DNA from: Streptosporangium brasiliense
Lineage (GTDB): Bacteria; Actinomycetota; Actinomycetes; Streptosporangiales; Streptosporangiaceae
Assembly: GCF_030811595.1 (NCBI RefSeq)
Contig: NZ_JAUSRB010000002.1
Location: forward strand, 2,666,001 to 2,730,000
DNA: 64,000 bases
Reading direction: 5' to 3'
The notes below the pieces were generated by a model, which had not been told where the DNA came from, did not search any database, and worked only from the letters and a program-made list of their open reading frames with translations. This document shows, piece after piece, positions 38,298 to 46,258 of this stretch (its first letter is position 1; each line of letters begins with the position of its first letter). The translations under genes and the position numbers were made by a program.

Positions 38298-39614
38298 GTG
38301 AACCGCAACTCCAAGCACATCGTGGTCGTCGGTGGGGGCTACGTCGGTCTCTACACCGTGCTGCGTCTGCAGCACACGCTCCGCAAGGAACTGCGCGACG
38401 GCAGCGTTCGCATCACTGTCCTCACCCCCGAATCCCACATGACCTACCAGCCCTTCCTCCCCGAGGCGGCGGCGGGAAACCTCTCGCCCCGGCACGTGGT
38501 GGTCCCGCTCCGCCGGGTTCTCAAGAAGGCGACGATCCTCAACGGCAAGGTCTCCAAGGTCAACCACGCGGACAAGTCGCTCACCTTCGCGCCGAACGTC
38601 GGCACGCCGCACGAGATCGGCTACGACATCGTCGTCATGGCGGCCGGCTCGATCTCCCGCACGCTCCCCATCCCCGGCCTCGCCGACGCCGCGATCGGCT
38701 TCAAGACGGTCGGCGAGTCGATCGCGCTCCGCAACCGGGTGCTCGAACTCCTCGACCGGGCCGAGTCCGACGACAACGACGCCCTGCGCCGCCGGGCGCT
38801 GACGTTCGTCGTGATCGGCGGCGGCTTCGCGGGCGTCGAGGCGCTCGCCGAGCTGGAGGACATGGCCGTCGACGCCGTCCGCTACTACCGCACCGTCTCC
38901 CGCAAGGACATGCGCTGGATCCTCGTCGAGGCGACCGACCGCATCCTCCCCGAGGTCGGCCCCGAGATGGGCAAGTGGACCGCCGAGCAGCTCCGCGAGC
39001 GCGGCATCGAGGTCAAGATGAACACCCGGCTGGAGTCCTGCGAGGGCGGCCTGGTCAAGCTCTCCGACGGGGAGGAGTTCGAGTCGGCGACCATCGTGTG
39101 GACCGCCGGTGTGAAGCCCAGCCCCGTCGTCAACGCCGGTGACCTGCCGCTGGACGAGCGCGGCCGGATCAAGACGACCACCCGCCTGACGGTGGCCGGG
39201 GTCGAGGACGCCTTCTCCGCCGGAGACGTGGCCGGGGTGCCCGACATGACCAACCCCGGCCAGTACTGCGCGCCCAACGCCCAGCACGCCGTACGGCAGG
39301 CCAAGGTCCTCGCCGACAACATCACCCGCCGCCTCCACGGGCAGGAACTGGTCGACTACCGGCACAAGTACGTCGGATCGGTCGCCGGTCTGGGCCTCCA
39401 CAAGGGCGTCGCCAACGTCTACGGGGTCAAGCTTCGCGGATTGGCTGCGTGGTTCATGCACCGCACCTACCATCTGTCGCGGGTGCCTACTCTCAACCGC
39501 AAGGTCCGTGTGATGGCGGACTGGACCTTGGCGCTGTTCTTCAAGCGGGAGACCGTCTCGCTCGGAGAGATCGAGGCTCCGCGCACGGAGTTCCGCGAGG
39601 CGGCGACGACCTGA
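38298..39614 (+). CDS. ndh: type II NADH:quinone oxidoreductase
   Basis: Single-subunit FAD enzyme that passes electrons from NADH to menaquinone without pumping protons. FAD-binding HIVVVGGGYVGLYTVLRL (7-24), NADH-binding FVVIGGGFAGVEALAEL, and the C-terminal FAD motif AFSAGDVAGVPD are present, with an amphipathic C-terminus for membrane attachment (KLRGLAAWFMHRTYHLSRVP). 438 residues. GTG at 38298. Two palindromic Rex/CRP-type sites lie upstream. Confidence 0.94.
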   Translation: MNRNSKHIVVVGGGYVGLYTVLRLQHTLRKELRDGSVRITVLTPESHMTYQPFLPEAAAGNLSPRHVVVPLRRVLKKATILNGKVSKVNHADKSLTFAPNVGTPHEIGYDIVVMAAGSISRTLPIPGLADAAIGFKTVGESIALRNRVLELLDRAESDDNDALRRRALTFVVIGGGFAGVEALAELEDMAVDAVRYYRTVSRKDMRWILVEATDRILPEVGPEMGKWTAEQLRERGIEVKMNTRLESCEGGLVKLSDGEEFESATIVWTAGVKPSPVVNAGDLPLDERGRIKTTTRLTVAGVEDAFSAGDVAGVPDMTNPGQYCAPNAQHAVRQAKVLADNITRRLHGQELVDYRHKYVGSVAGLGLHKGVANVYGVKLRGLAAWFMHRTYHLSRVPTLNRKVRVMADWTLALFFKRETVSLGEIEAPRTEFREAATT

Positions 39615-39720
39615 GTCCCGGGCGCCCGCAGGTGGGAAACCGCTGGGTCCTCGTCAGGGTCTGTTGCTGACCGTCATGCTCGCCCCTTGAGCCCCAGCCC
39701 GAGCCGGGAGGGGGCCGGGG

Positions 39721-40218
39721 GTGGGCTTGTCTGCGATCACCGTGCTGGGAGTGGACAGACCGGGAACGATCGCCGAGGTGACCGCGGTGCTCGCCGGGTG
39801 CGGGGCGAACGTCGAGGAATCGGCGGTGGCGCTGCTCGGCGGCCACGTCGCGATGATGATGCTGGTCTCCGGCCGGCTGCCACCGCCCTCGGCCTTCCCC
39901 GGGATGGCCGTCACCGTGACCGGGGTCGAGTCCCGCCGTGACCTCGACCGTGCCCCGGAGGGCCTCGGCTACGTCCTCACCCTCCACGGCCCCGACCGTC
40001 CCGGCGTCATCTCCGCGGTCAGCGCGGTGCTCGCCGGCGCCGGCGGCGACATCACCGGGATGACGACCCGCCTCTGCGGCCGGCTGTACGTCCTGGTCGC
40101 GGACGTGCGGCTGCCGGAGGCGGTGGACGTGGCCGGCCTGATGTGCCGTCTGGCCGCGGTGGCCGCCGACCTCGGCTCCCGGATGGCCTTCCGCCCCGCC
40201 GAGCCGGAGGTGCTGTGA
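39721..40218 (+). CDS. tandem ACT-domain protein (GcvR-like)
   Basis: 165 residues made of two ACT domains: SAITVLGVDRPGTIAEVTAV and, after a linker, YVLTLHGPDRPGVISAVSAV, each with the Gly-rich ligand turn. This arrangement matches the GcvR/amino-acid-sensing family, which regulates by protein contact rather than DNA binding. GTG at 39721 follows GGGAGGGGG; TTG at 39727 is an alternative. The 3' tail is duplicated downstream. It precedes the deformylase-like gene and may be cotranscribed with it. Confidence 0.8.
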   Translation: MGLSAITVLGVDRPGTIAEVTAVLAGCGANVEESAVALLGGHVAMMMLVSGRLPPPSAFPGMAVTVTGVESRRDLDRAPEGLGYVLTLHGPDRPGVISAVSAVLAGAGGDITGMTTRLCGRLYVLVADVRLPEAVDVAGLMCRLAAVAADLGSRMAFRPAEPEVL

Positions 40219-40236
40219 CGGGCCGGAGGCGCTGTG
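40203..40236. repeat. 19-bp duplication of the ACT gene tail
   Basis: GCCGGAGGTGCTGTG (40203), which contains part of the stop codon, recurs as GCCGGAGGCGCTGTG at 40222, 14 of 15 bases identical. Confidence 0.75.
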
Positions 40237-40294
40237 CCGCCGGTGTCGTGCGGTGGGCCGGGGACGGCGCCGTACGGCGGGGCGGCGCAGGGGC

Positions 40295-40822
40295 ATGACC
40301 GGCACCGCCCGGGAGCTGATCATCGCCCCGCATCCCGTGCTGACCGCCCAGGCGCTCCCCGTCGACCCCGCCGACCCCCTGGTCGTCTCCGCGGCGGCCG
40401 ACCTCCTGGCCACCATGCGCCGGGTGCGGCACTGCACGGGCCTGGCCGCGCCGCAGATAGGGCTGGGCTGGCGGCTGCTCTCCGTCGACGTCTCCCTCCA
40501 CCCCGGGGCCCGCTCCTGCGCGGGGGAGCTGGTCATGGCCAACCCCCGCCTGGTGGCCGCCTCCCGATGGGAGCCCACTCGCGAGGGGTGTCTGTCCGTG
40601 CCCGGCCTGGCCGGGGACGTCCTGCGGGCCACCCGCATCACCGTCCGGGGCGAACGCCCCGGCAGTGGCGCTCCCGTCACCGTCGACGCCGACGCCTTCG
40701 AGGCCCGCTGCATCCAGCACCAGCTCGACCATCTCGACGGTGTGCTGTTCCTCGACCGCCTCGTCCATTCATGGGCGGTCCACCGTATGGGGCCGACGGT
40801 TGAGCAGGCCAGAAGTGGATGA
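40295..40822 (+). CDS. peptide deformylase family protein with Gln in place of the catalytic Glu
   Basis: 175 residues with all three deformylase motifs in order: CTGLAAPQ (47-54; canonical GxGxAAPQ, first Gly replaced), EGCLSVP (97-103; metal-binding Cys) and QHQLDH (141-146). The canonical last motif is HExxDH: both metal-binding His are kept but the catalytic Glu is Gln (codon CAG). Such a protein may bind metal and N-termini but deform poorly, or act differently. The organism should have a normal deformylase elsewhere. ATG at 40295 follows CAGGGG. Confidence 0.82.
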   Translation: MTGTARELIIAPHPVLTAQALPVDPADPLVVSAAADLLATMRRVRHCTGLAAPQIGLGWRLLSVDVSLHPGARSCAGELVMANPRLVAASRWEPTREGCLSVPGLAGDVLRATRITVRGERPGSGAPVTVDADAFEARCIQHQLDHLDGVLFLDRLVHSWAVHRMGPTVEQARSG

Positions 40823-40980
40823 TAAGCGTGTTATGCGGTTATTAAGGTTTTTCTGGCTTAAAACGGTATCCCGTCCGCCCGTTCCGCCGTCGCCTCCGGG
40901 GCCTGAGAGGCGGACCGCGGGACATGATCCGTGTGACGCCTGATACGAAGTTGTGCTCCTCGGATGAGTGGTCCGTTACG

Positions 40981-40986
40981 TATGAT
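40981..40986 (+). promoter_or_regulatory. -10 element of the UAA tRNA gene
   Basis: TATGAT lies seven bases before the mature 5' end, so transcription may start at or next to it. No good -35 is visible at standard spacing. The stretch 40823-40992 is AT-rich and otherwise empty. Confidence 0.45.
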
Positions 40987-40992
40987 TACGGC

Positions 40993-41065
40993 GTCCCCGT
41001 AGCCCAACGGCAGAGGCAAACCCCTTAAAAGGGTTCGAGTGAGGGTTCGAGTCCCTCCGGGGGCA
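40993..41065 (+). tRNA. tRNA with anticodon UAA but a short (class I) variable arm
   Basis: A full cloverleaf of 73 bases: acceptor GTCCCCG pairs with CGGGGGC (one G-T), D stem GCC/GGC with GG in the loop, anticodon stem AACCC/GGGTT with loop CTTAAAA (anticodon TAA), variable region CGAGT of only five bases, T stem GAGGG/CCCTC with loop TTCGAGT, discriminator A, and no encoded CCA. The anticodon reads UUA (Leu), but bacterial tRNA-Leu is class II with a long variable arm. The amino acid charged cannot be assigned with confidence. Followed by a strong hairpin. Confidence 0.85.
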
Positions 41066-41085
41066 CTGACGGTTATCAGCTGGTT

Positions 41086-41117
41086 CAGGCCCGTGACCGG
41101 ATATGGGCACGGGCCTG
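41086..41117 (+). terminator. terminator hairpin after the UAA tRNA
   Basis: A perfect 10-bp stem, CAGGCCCGTG with CACGGGCCTG, 20 bases after the tRNA. The stretch from here to 41370 has no gene; near 41320-41345 TGTGACA and TAATACGCT resemble a promoter for the next gene. Confidence 0.75.
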
Positions 41118-41370
41118 TCCGTGCACCGATCTCCCGGGGCCGCTCGGGCGGCCGCCCGCCGGAGGGGCTGACCACCCCTGGGGCCGGCCCGACGGACGGG
41201 CGACGATTGCGGTGCGAGAGGTGGGAACCCGGCGGACAGGCCGTTCGTTGGATCATTCGGCGGTAGCCGTACGGCCACATGGATCAGGCAGACATGGATA
41301 TCAACACGATACGGCCGTGTGACAACCGATCTAATACGCTGATCGCGTAGGTCGCAGCGTGGAGGCAGCG

Positions 41371-42156
41371 ATGGAGAGTAAGAACCCCGTATTCAGTCGG
41401 CAGTCCAAGGGGCACCAGCAGTCGTGGGGATCGCCGACCCCCACCCCTGACCAGCTTCAGGGCATGTACGACAGGCCGGCGTACGCACCCCCCGCACAGC
41501 GGACCATGACGATCGACGACGTGGTGGTGCGCGGCTTCATCACCCTGGGCACCCTGACCGTCTCGGCGGCCGTGGCCTGGGCGCTCAACCTCGGCATCGG
41601 CGCGATGATCGCCGGCGTGCTCGTCGGCCTGGTGCTCGGTCTGATCATCTCGTTCAAACAGAGCATGAACCCGGCGCTGATCCTCGGTTACGCGGTCTCC
41701 TACGGTGTCGCCGTCGGTGTGGCCAGCCACATCTACAACGACCGGTTCAGCGGCATCGTCTTCCAGGCGGTGGTCGGCACGGCCCTCGCCTTCGCCGCCA
41801 CACTCGTCGTGTATTCGCTGCGCATCGTCCGTGTCACGCCGAAGTTCACCAAGTTCGTCGTGGCGGCGGGCCTGGGCCTGATGGGGCTCATGCTCGTCAA
41901 CTGGGTCGCGACCTTCTTCATCGCCGACGGCATCGGCATCCGCTCCGGCGGCGCCCTGGCCTACGTGTTCAGCATCGCCGCGATCCTCGTCGGGTGCTTC
42001 TTCCTGCTGCTCGACTTCGACTCGGTCGAGCAGGGCGTGCGCGCCGGCGCCCCGGAGAAATACTCCTGGCTGATGGCCTTCGGCCTGACGGTCACCCTGG
42101 TCTGGATCTACCTGGAGATCCTCCGTCTGCTGAGCTACTTCTCCAGCAGCGACTGA
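41371..42156 (+). CDS. Bax inhibitor-1/YccA-like membrane protein
   Basis: 261 residues. After a hydrophilic N-terminus of about 45 residues come seven hydrophobic segments typical of the actinobacterial BI-1 family, including ISFKQSMNPALILGYAVSYG and the C-terminal LLLDFDSVEQGVRAGAPEKYS, which carries the conserved acidic residues of the Ca2+-leak pore in this family. ATG at 41371 has GGAGG five bases upstream. Single gene with its own terminator. Physiological role unknown. Confidence 0.88.
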   Translation: MESKNPVFSRQSKGHQQSWGSPTPTPDQLQGMYDRPAYAPPAQRTMTIDDVVVRGFITLGTLTVSAAVAWALNLGIGAMIAGVLVGLVLGLIISFKQSMNPALILGYAVSYGVAVGVASHIYNDRFSGIVFQAVVGTALAFAATLVVYSLRIVRVTPKFTKFVVAAGLGLMGLMLVNWVATFFIADGIGIRSGGALAYVFSIAAILVGCFFLLLDFDSVEQGVRAGAPEKYSWLMAFGLTVTLVWIYLEILRLLSYFSSSD

Positions 42157-42169
42157 GCGTAGGCGAGAG

Positions 42170-42196
42170 CCCCCGTCGGAGTGTCTCCGGCGGGGG
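42170..42196 (+). terminator. intrinsic terminator after the BI-1 gene
   Basis: CCCCCGTCGGAG pairs with CTCCGGCGGGGG (one G-T) around a 3-base loop and is followed by TTTCTTCTT. Confidence 0.88.
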
Positions 42197-42238
42197 TTTC
42201 TTCTTGCTCAGGAGGCGGGGGTTTCTTCTTGCTCAGGA
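42189..42238 (+). repeat. 25-bp duplication of the terminator 3' arm
   Basis: A 25-base unit beginning GGCGGGGGTTTCTTCTTG occurs twice in direct succession (42189 and 42214). The first copy is the descending arm and T-tract of the terminator, the second an unpaired duplicate. Confidence 0.9.
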
Positions 42239-42356
42239 TGGGAACGCCGGTGAACGAGAAGCCACCAATGAGCGACGAATCATCACCGATGACCAGCTAG
42301 TGAGGGCTTGCTATCTGCGGACTCGTGATGCACTGTCGAGCAAAGGAGCCCTATCC

Positions 42357-42596
42357 GTGGAGGTGCCCATGTCGTTGAACCACTCGATGGAGACGCAGAG
42401 CAAGCTGATCGCAAGGGTCCCGGACATCACGGGACGCGCACTCCCAGAGTGGTTCCAGGCTATCGACAACGGCCCGTCTTTCCTGCGCTGCGACGAGCGT
42501 GCCAACTGGCTCGCCGACGAGCACGGGCTGACCCATGGCTACGCCGCCGCCATCGTGCACGAGCACGAGCGCCACCGCCGCAGCCGTCACCTGTAA
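42357..42596 (+). CDS. small DUF4287-like protein
   Basis: 79 residues from GTG at 42357 (AAAGGAG eight bases upstream); an ATG at 42369 with GGAGG is an equal alternative. The sequence holds KLIARVPDITGRALPEWF and LADEHGLTHGYAAAIVHEHE, similar to the C-terminal half of DUF4287 proteins, in which a His-rich GHGxAxAI helix is conserved. Function unknown. Confidence 0.65.
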   Translation: MEVPMSLNHSMETQSKLIARVPDITGRALPEWFQAIDNGPSFLRCDERANWLADEHGLTHGYAAAIVHEHERHRRSRHL

Positions 42597-42709
42597 GCCG
42601 CCTACCTTCTGAAGGGCCCGCGCCCCGTCCAGCGGCGCGGGTCCTCGCACGCGCGAGCCCGGCCTCCACATACCTGATCTTCGCGTGGGTGAGCGTGCAT
42701 GATGGTGCC

Positions 42710-43120
42710 ATGGATCTCGACAAGGCACGTAACTTCATCCGCGACAACCATCACGCGGTCCTGCTGACCCGGCACGCCGACGGGCGGCCGCAGATGTCCC
42801 CGGTCACCGTAGGGGTCGACGCCGAGGGGCACGTGATCGTCAGCACCAGGGAGACCGCGGCGAAGGTCCGTAACCTCCGCAGGGACCCCCAGGTGGCGCT
42901 CTGCGTGACGACCGACGCCTTCTACGGTGAGTGGATCCAGATCGAGGGCACCGCGGAGATCGTCTCGCTGCCCGAGGCGATGGAACCCCTGGTCAGTTAC
43001 TACCGTGACATCTCCGGCGAGCACCCCGACTGGGACGACTACCGCAGGGCCATGGAGCGGGACAGGCGGGTGATCCTGAGGATCGAGATCACCCGCGCCG
43101 GTCCCGACGTCCACGGGTGA
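42710..43120 (+). CDS. PPOX-class F420/FMN-dependent oxidoreductase (pyridoxamine 5'-phosphate oxidase fold)
   Basis: 136 residues with a split beta-barrel flavin-binding fold. MDLDKARNFIRDNHHAVLLT, RPQMSPVTVGVD, VSTRETAAKVRNLRRDPQVAL and YYRDISGEHPDWDDYR match the actinobacterial PPOX F420-dependent group. ATG at 42710; no strong ribosome-binding site. Ends just before the IS element and is not disrupted by it. Confidence 0.85.
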   Translation: MDLDKARNFIRDNHHAVLLTRHADGRPQMSPVTVGVDAEGHVIVSTRETAAKVRNLRRDPQVALCVTTDAFYGEWIQIEGTAEIVSLPEAMEPLVSYYRDISGEHPDWDDYRRAMERDRRVILRIEITRAGPDVHG

Positions 43121-43136
43121 CTAGTGGTCGCGCCCG

Positions 43137-43466
43137 TTAATTCGTCGGGGATGGCGGGTTGAGCCAGGCCGTAGTGTCGCCGAGGTAGAGGCCACAGGCG
43201 CAGTCGAGGGCTTCCTGCGGGGTGCCGGCCGGGTAGCCGGTGGACAGGACGGACTTCTCGTAGTCGTCGTGGCTGGCGCGGTAAATGGCGAACCCCCAGC
43301 TGGTGGCGGATCCAGCGTAGCGGAGCCGGCAGAGCGGCAGGGTGGTGCCATCGGGGAGCCGGCCGGCGACATAGGCGAACTCGCCGTGATAGCGGACGGT
43401 GATGCCGGCGAGCTGAGGCCAGCGCTCGCGTGCCCTGGCGGCCAGGCGCTGGCGTAGCGAGGTCAT
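43137..43466 (-). CDS. IS-borne passenger protein of unknown function
   Basis: 109 residues from ATG at 43466 (ATG at 43490 would add eight). Seen are a basic start (MTSLRQRLAARARERWPQ), VRYHGEFAYVAG, PLCRLRYAGSATSWGFAIYR and EALDCACGLYLGD. The gene reads away from the transposase and its 3' end lies almost at the inverted repeat, so it moves with the element. I recall very similar proteins in Streptomyces but know no function. Confidence 0.7.
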   Translation of the reverse strand: MTSLRQRLAARARERWPQLAGITVRYHGEFAYVAGRLPDGTTLPLCRLRYAGSATSWGFAIYRASHDDYEKSVLSTGYPAGTPQEALDCACGLYLGDTTAWLNPPSPTN

Positions 43467-43499
43467 GGTCGACTCAGGTGGCCTTGCCATACGGCCATC

Positions 43500-44684
43500 G
43501 TGCCCTACCCGCCTGGCTGCACCATGGAGGGCATGCCCTCCAGTCCCTATGTCATATGCCTTGGCGACGCTGAGCGCGCTGAGCTGGAGTCCCTGTCCCG
43601 GCGCGGCTCAGCGCCGTTTCGCCTGGTGCTGCGATCACAGATTGTGCTGCTCGCCGCGGCGGGCACAGCGAACCGGATGATCGCGGAGCGACTGGGCATC
43701 TGCCAGGACACGGCCCGCAAATGGCGGCGTCGGTACTGTGAACAGGGCATCGAGGGGCTGGCCGACGCGCCGCGCCCCGGCAGGCCGCGCGTGTTCTCCG
43801 CCCGCATCGTGGCCGGGGTCAAGGCCCTCGCGTGCGAGATGCCCACCTCGAGCGGAACTCCCCTGGCCCGATGGACCTGCCCCGAGCTGGCCCGCCATAC
43901 GGCAGCCAGCGGCATCGCTCCCGCGCCCTCGGCGTCCACCGTGCGCCGCTGGCTCGCCGACGACGCCCTGAAGCCCTGGCAGCACCGGTCGTGGATCTTT
44001 CCTCGTGACCCGCACTTCGCCCTCAAGGCATCCCGCGTCCTGGACCTCTACCAGCGGGAATGGGAAGGGGAGCCGCTCGGTGAGGACGAGTACGTGCTCA
44101 GCGCCGACGAGAAGCCCGGCGTCCAGGCCCGCATGCGCATCCACCTCCCGCTCCCACCGGGGCCGGGGCGGGCGATGCGGATCGAGAGCGAGTACCACCG
44201 CTTCGGCACCCTCGCCTACCTGGCCGCCTACGACGTCCATCATGCCCGGGTCATGGGTCGGTGCGAGCCAACCACTGGCATCAGGCCGTTCACCGCGCTC
44301 GTGGACCAGGTGATGCAGAGCGAGCCATACGCTTCGGCCAGGCGGGTCTTTTGGGTCGTGGACAACGGCTCCTCGCACCGGAACTGGGCGGCGGCAGCCC
44401 GGCTCAGCGACGCCTACCCGAACGCCCAGATGGTCCATCTGCCCGTCCACGCCTCCTGGCTCAACCAGATCGAGGTCTACTTCTCCGTCATCCAGCGCAA
44501 GCTCCTCAGCCCCGACGACTTTGAGGACCTCGATGAGCTCGCCGCCCAAATCCTCGCCTTCGAGAACCACTACAACGCCGCAGCCAGGCCCTTCGACTGG
44601 AAGTTCACCCGCACCGACCTCAACCGCCTCCTGGCACGCATCAGACAGCACGACCGGCATGCACCGCACCCGCTGGCCGGATGA
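43500..44684 (+). CDS. IS630-family transposase
   Basis: 394 residues (starts at 43524 or 43533 also possible; GGAGG precedes the last). N-terminal helix-turn-helix NRMIAERLGICQDTARKWRR; catalytic DDE triad in SADEKPGVQ, FWVVDNGSSHRN and SWLNQIEVYFSVIQRK. Apparently intact and flanked by perfect inverted repeats, so the element may still be active. Confidence 0.93.
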   Translation: MPYPPGCTMEGMPSSPYVICLGDAERAELESLSRRGSAPFRLVLRSQIVLLAAAGTANRMIAERLGICQDTARKWRRRYCEQGIEGLADAPRPGRPRVFSARIVAGVKALACEMPTSSGTPLARWTCPELARHTAASGIAPAPSASTVRRWLADDALKPWQHRSWIFPRDPHFALKASRVLDLYQREWEGEPLGEDEYVLSADEKPGVQARMRIHLPLPPGPGRAMRIESEYHRFGTLAYLAAYDVHHARVMGRCEPTTGIRPFTALVDQVMQSEPYASARRVFWVVDNGSSHRNWAAAARLSDAYPNAQMVHLPVHASWLNQIEVYFSVIQRKLLSPDDFEDLDELAAQILAFENHYNAAARPFDWKFTRTDLNRLLARIRQHDRHAPHPLAG

Positions 44685-44711
44685 CCCCCGACGAATTAAC
44701 GGGCGCGACCA

Positions 44712-45932
44712 CTAGCTGAGGCGCTCCAGGACCATGGCCATGCCCTGGCCGCCGCCCACGCACATGGTCTCCAGGCCGATCGACCTGTCGTGGAACCGGA
44801 GGCTGTTGATCAGCGTGGAGGTGATCCGGGCACCGGTCATGCCGAACGGGTGGCCCACCGCGATGGCGCCGCCGTTGACATTGAGCCGGTCGAGGTCGAT
44901 GCCGAGGTCCTGGTAGGACGGGATGACCTGGGCGGCGAAAGCCTCGTTGATCTCGACGAGGTCCACGTCGCCGATGGACATGCCGGCCCGGGCCAGGGCC
45001 TGCTTGGAGGCCTCGACCGGGCCCAGGCCCATGATCTCGGGTGACAGGCCGGTCACGCCGGTGGAGACGATCCGGGCGAGCGGGGTGATGCCGAGTTCGG
45101 CGGCCCTGGTGTCGCTCATCACGATCACCGCGGCGGCGCCGTCGTTCAGCGCGCAGCAGTTGCCGGCGGTGACCGTCCCGTCCGGGCGGAAGACCGGCTT
45201 GAGCTGCGAGACCGCCTCGTAGGTGGTGCCCGCGCGAGGGCCGTCGTCCTTGCTGACCACGGTCCCGTCGGGCAGGGTGACCGGGGTGATGTCGCTCTCC
45301 CAGAAGCCGTTGGCGATGGCCTTCTCGGCCAGGTTCTGGGACCGGACGCCGAACTCGTCCTGCTCCTGGCGGGAGACGCCCTTGAGCCCGGCCAGGTTCT
45401 CCGCGGTCTGGCCCATCGCGATGTAGACGTCGGGCACCGCGCCGTCCTCGCGCGGGTCGTGCCAGACGCCGCCGCCGCCCTCGGCGGCCCTGGCCGAACG
45501 GGCGCGGGCCTCGTCGAACAGCGTGTTCTGCGTGTCGGGCAGCGAGTCGGAGTTGCCCGTGGCGAAGCGGGAGACGCACTCCACGCCCGCCGAGACGAAC
45601 ACGTCGCCCTCGCCCGCCCTGATCGCGTGCAGGGCCATCCTGGTGGTCTGCAGCGAGGACGAGCAGTAGCGGGTGATGGTGGTGCCGGGCACGGTGTCCA
45701 GCCCGAGCAGGGTGGAGACCACGCGGGCCATGTTGAATCCCTGCTCCCCGCCCGGCAGGCCGCAGCCCAGCATCAGGTCGTCGATGGTGGCCGGGTCGAG
45801 CTGCGGGACCTTGGCCAGCGCGGCCTTGATCATCTGCACGGTCAGATCGTCGGGGCGGATGTCCTTGAGGGACCCCTTGAAGGCGCGTCCGATCGGCGAG
45901 CGCGCGGTCGCGACGATGACTGCCTCGGGCAT
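44712..45932 (-). CDS. thiolase family acetyl-CoA C-acyltransferase
   Basis: 406 residues. Active-site Cys in TITRYCSSSLQTT, the His in GAIAVGHPFGMTGAR, and the second Cys in METMCVGGGQGMA define a degradative/biosynthetic thiolase. ATG at 45932 follows AGGAGAG. Probable role in fatty-acid beta-oxidation or acetoacetyl-CoA metabolism; no partner gene lies nearby. Its TAG stop uses two flanking bases plus the end base of the adjacent IS element. Confidence 0.92.
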   Translation of the reverse strand: MPEAVIVATARSPIGRAFKGSLKDIRPDDLTVQMIKAALAKVPQLDPATIDDLMLGCGLPGGEQGFNMARVVSTLLGLDTVPGTTITRYCSSSLQTTRMALHAIRAGEGDVFVSAGVECVSRFATGNSDSLPDTQNTLFDEARARSARAAEGGGGVWHDPREDGAVPDVYIAMGQTAENLAGLKGVSRQEQDEFGVRSQNLAEKAIANGFWESDITPVTLPDGTVVSKDDGPRAGTTYEAVSQLKPVFRPDGTVTAGNCCALNDGAAAVIVMSDTRAAELGITPLARIVSTGVTGLSPEIMGLGPVEASKQALARAGMSIGDVDLVEINEAFAAQVIPSYQDLGIDLDRLNVNGGAIAVGHPFGMTGARITSTLINSLRFHDRSIGLETMCVGGGQGMAMVLERLS

Positions 45933-46100
45933 GTGGCTCTCCTGGGTTCGTTGGTCGCTCCTCATGCGGAGGTTACCGCGCGGTAGCTCGGATGCCACGC
46001 CCCGGGGCGGGATGAAACAGAACTTTGTACGGCGCGCACCGGGACCCCGCCCGGAGACGGGGCCCGTCACGGGGGAGCGCCGCCCCCGGCCGGGCCGGCC

Positions 46101-46258
46101 CGGAGTGCGCCGGCCGTGTCTGCTCCGCGCGTCAGCCGTACATGTCCGGAGTGCGCCGGCCGTGTCTGCTCCGCGCGTCAGCCTTACATGCCCGGCGCGG
46201 TGCCGGTACCCGCTCCGTGCGTCAGCCGTACATGCCCGGCGCGGTGCCGGTGCTGTCC
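46101..46258. repeat. 46-bp tandem repeat covering the end of the PQQ-like lipoprotein gene
   Basis: Units start at 46101, 46147, 46193 and 46237 (46, 46 and 44 bp). The first two begin CGGAGTGCGCCGGCCGTG and the last two CGGCGCGGTGCCGGT; all share GCGTCAGCC(G/T)TACATG. The real stop (46222-46224) is in the third unit, so the terminal codons (MYG, stop) appear three times. Confidence 0.85.

Larger units (their letters stand above)
43124..44712. mobile_element. IS630-family insertion sequence with passenger gene
   Basis: The left end (GTGGTCGCGCCCG onward) and right end are perfect inverted repeats of 27 bases, or 30 counting the shared CTA/TAG flank. TA duplicates flank the element at 43122-43123 and 44713-44714, as expected for IS630. 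It contains a plus-strand transposase and a minus-strand passenger gene. It inserted into a CTAG at the end of the thiolase gene; the terminal C of the element restores the thiolase TAG stop. Perfect ends suggest recent insertion. Confidence 0.93.
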
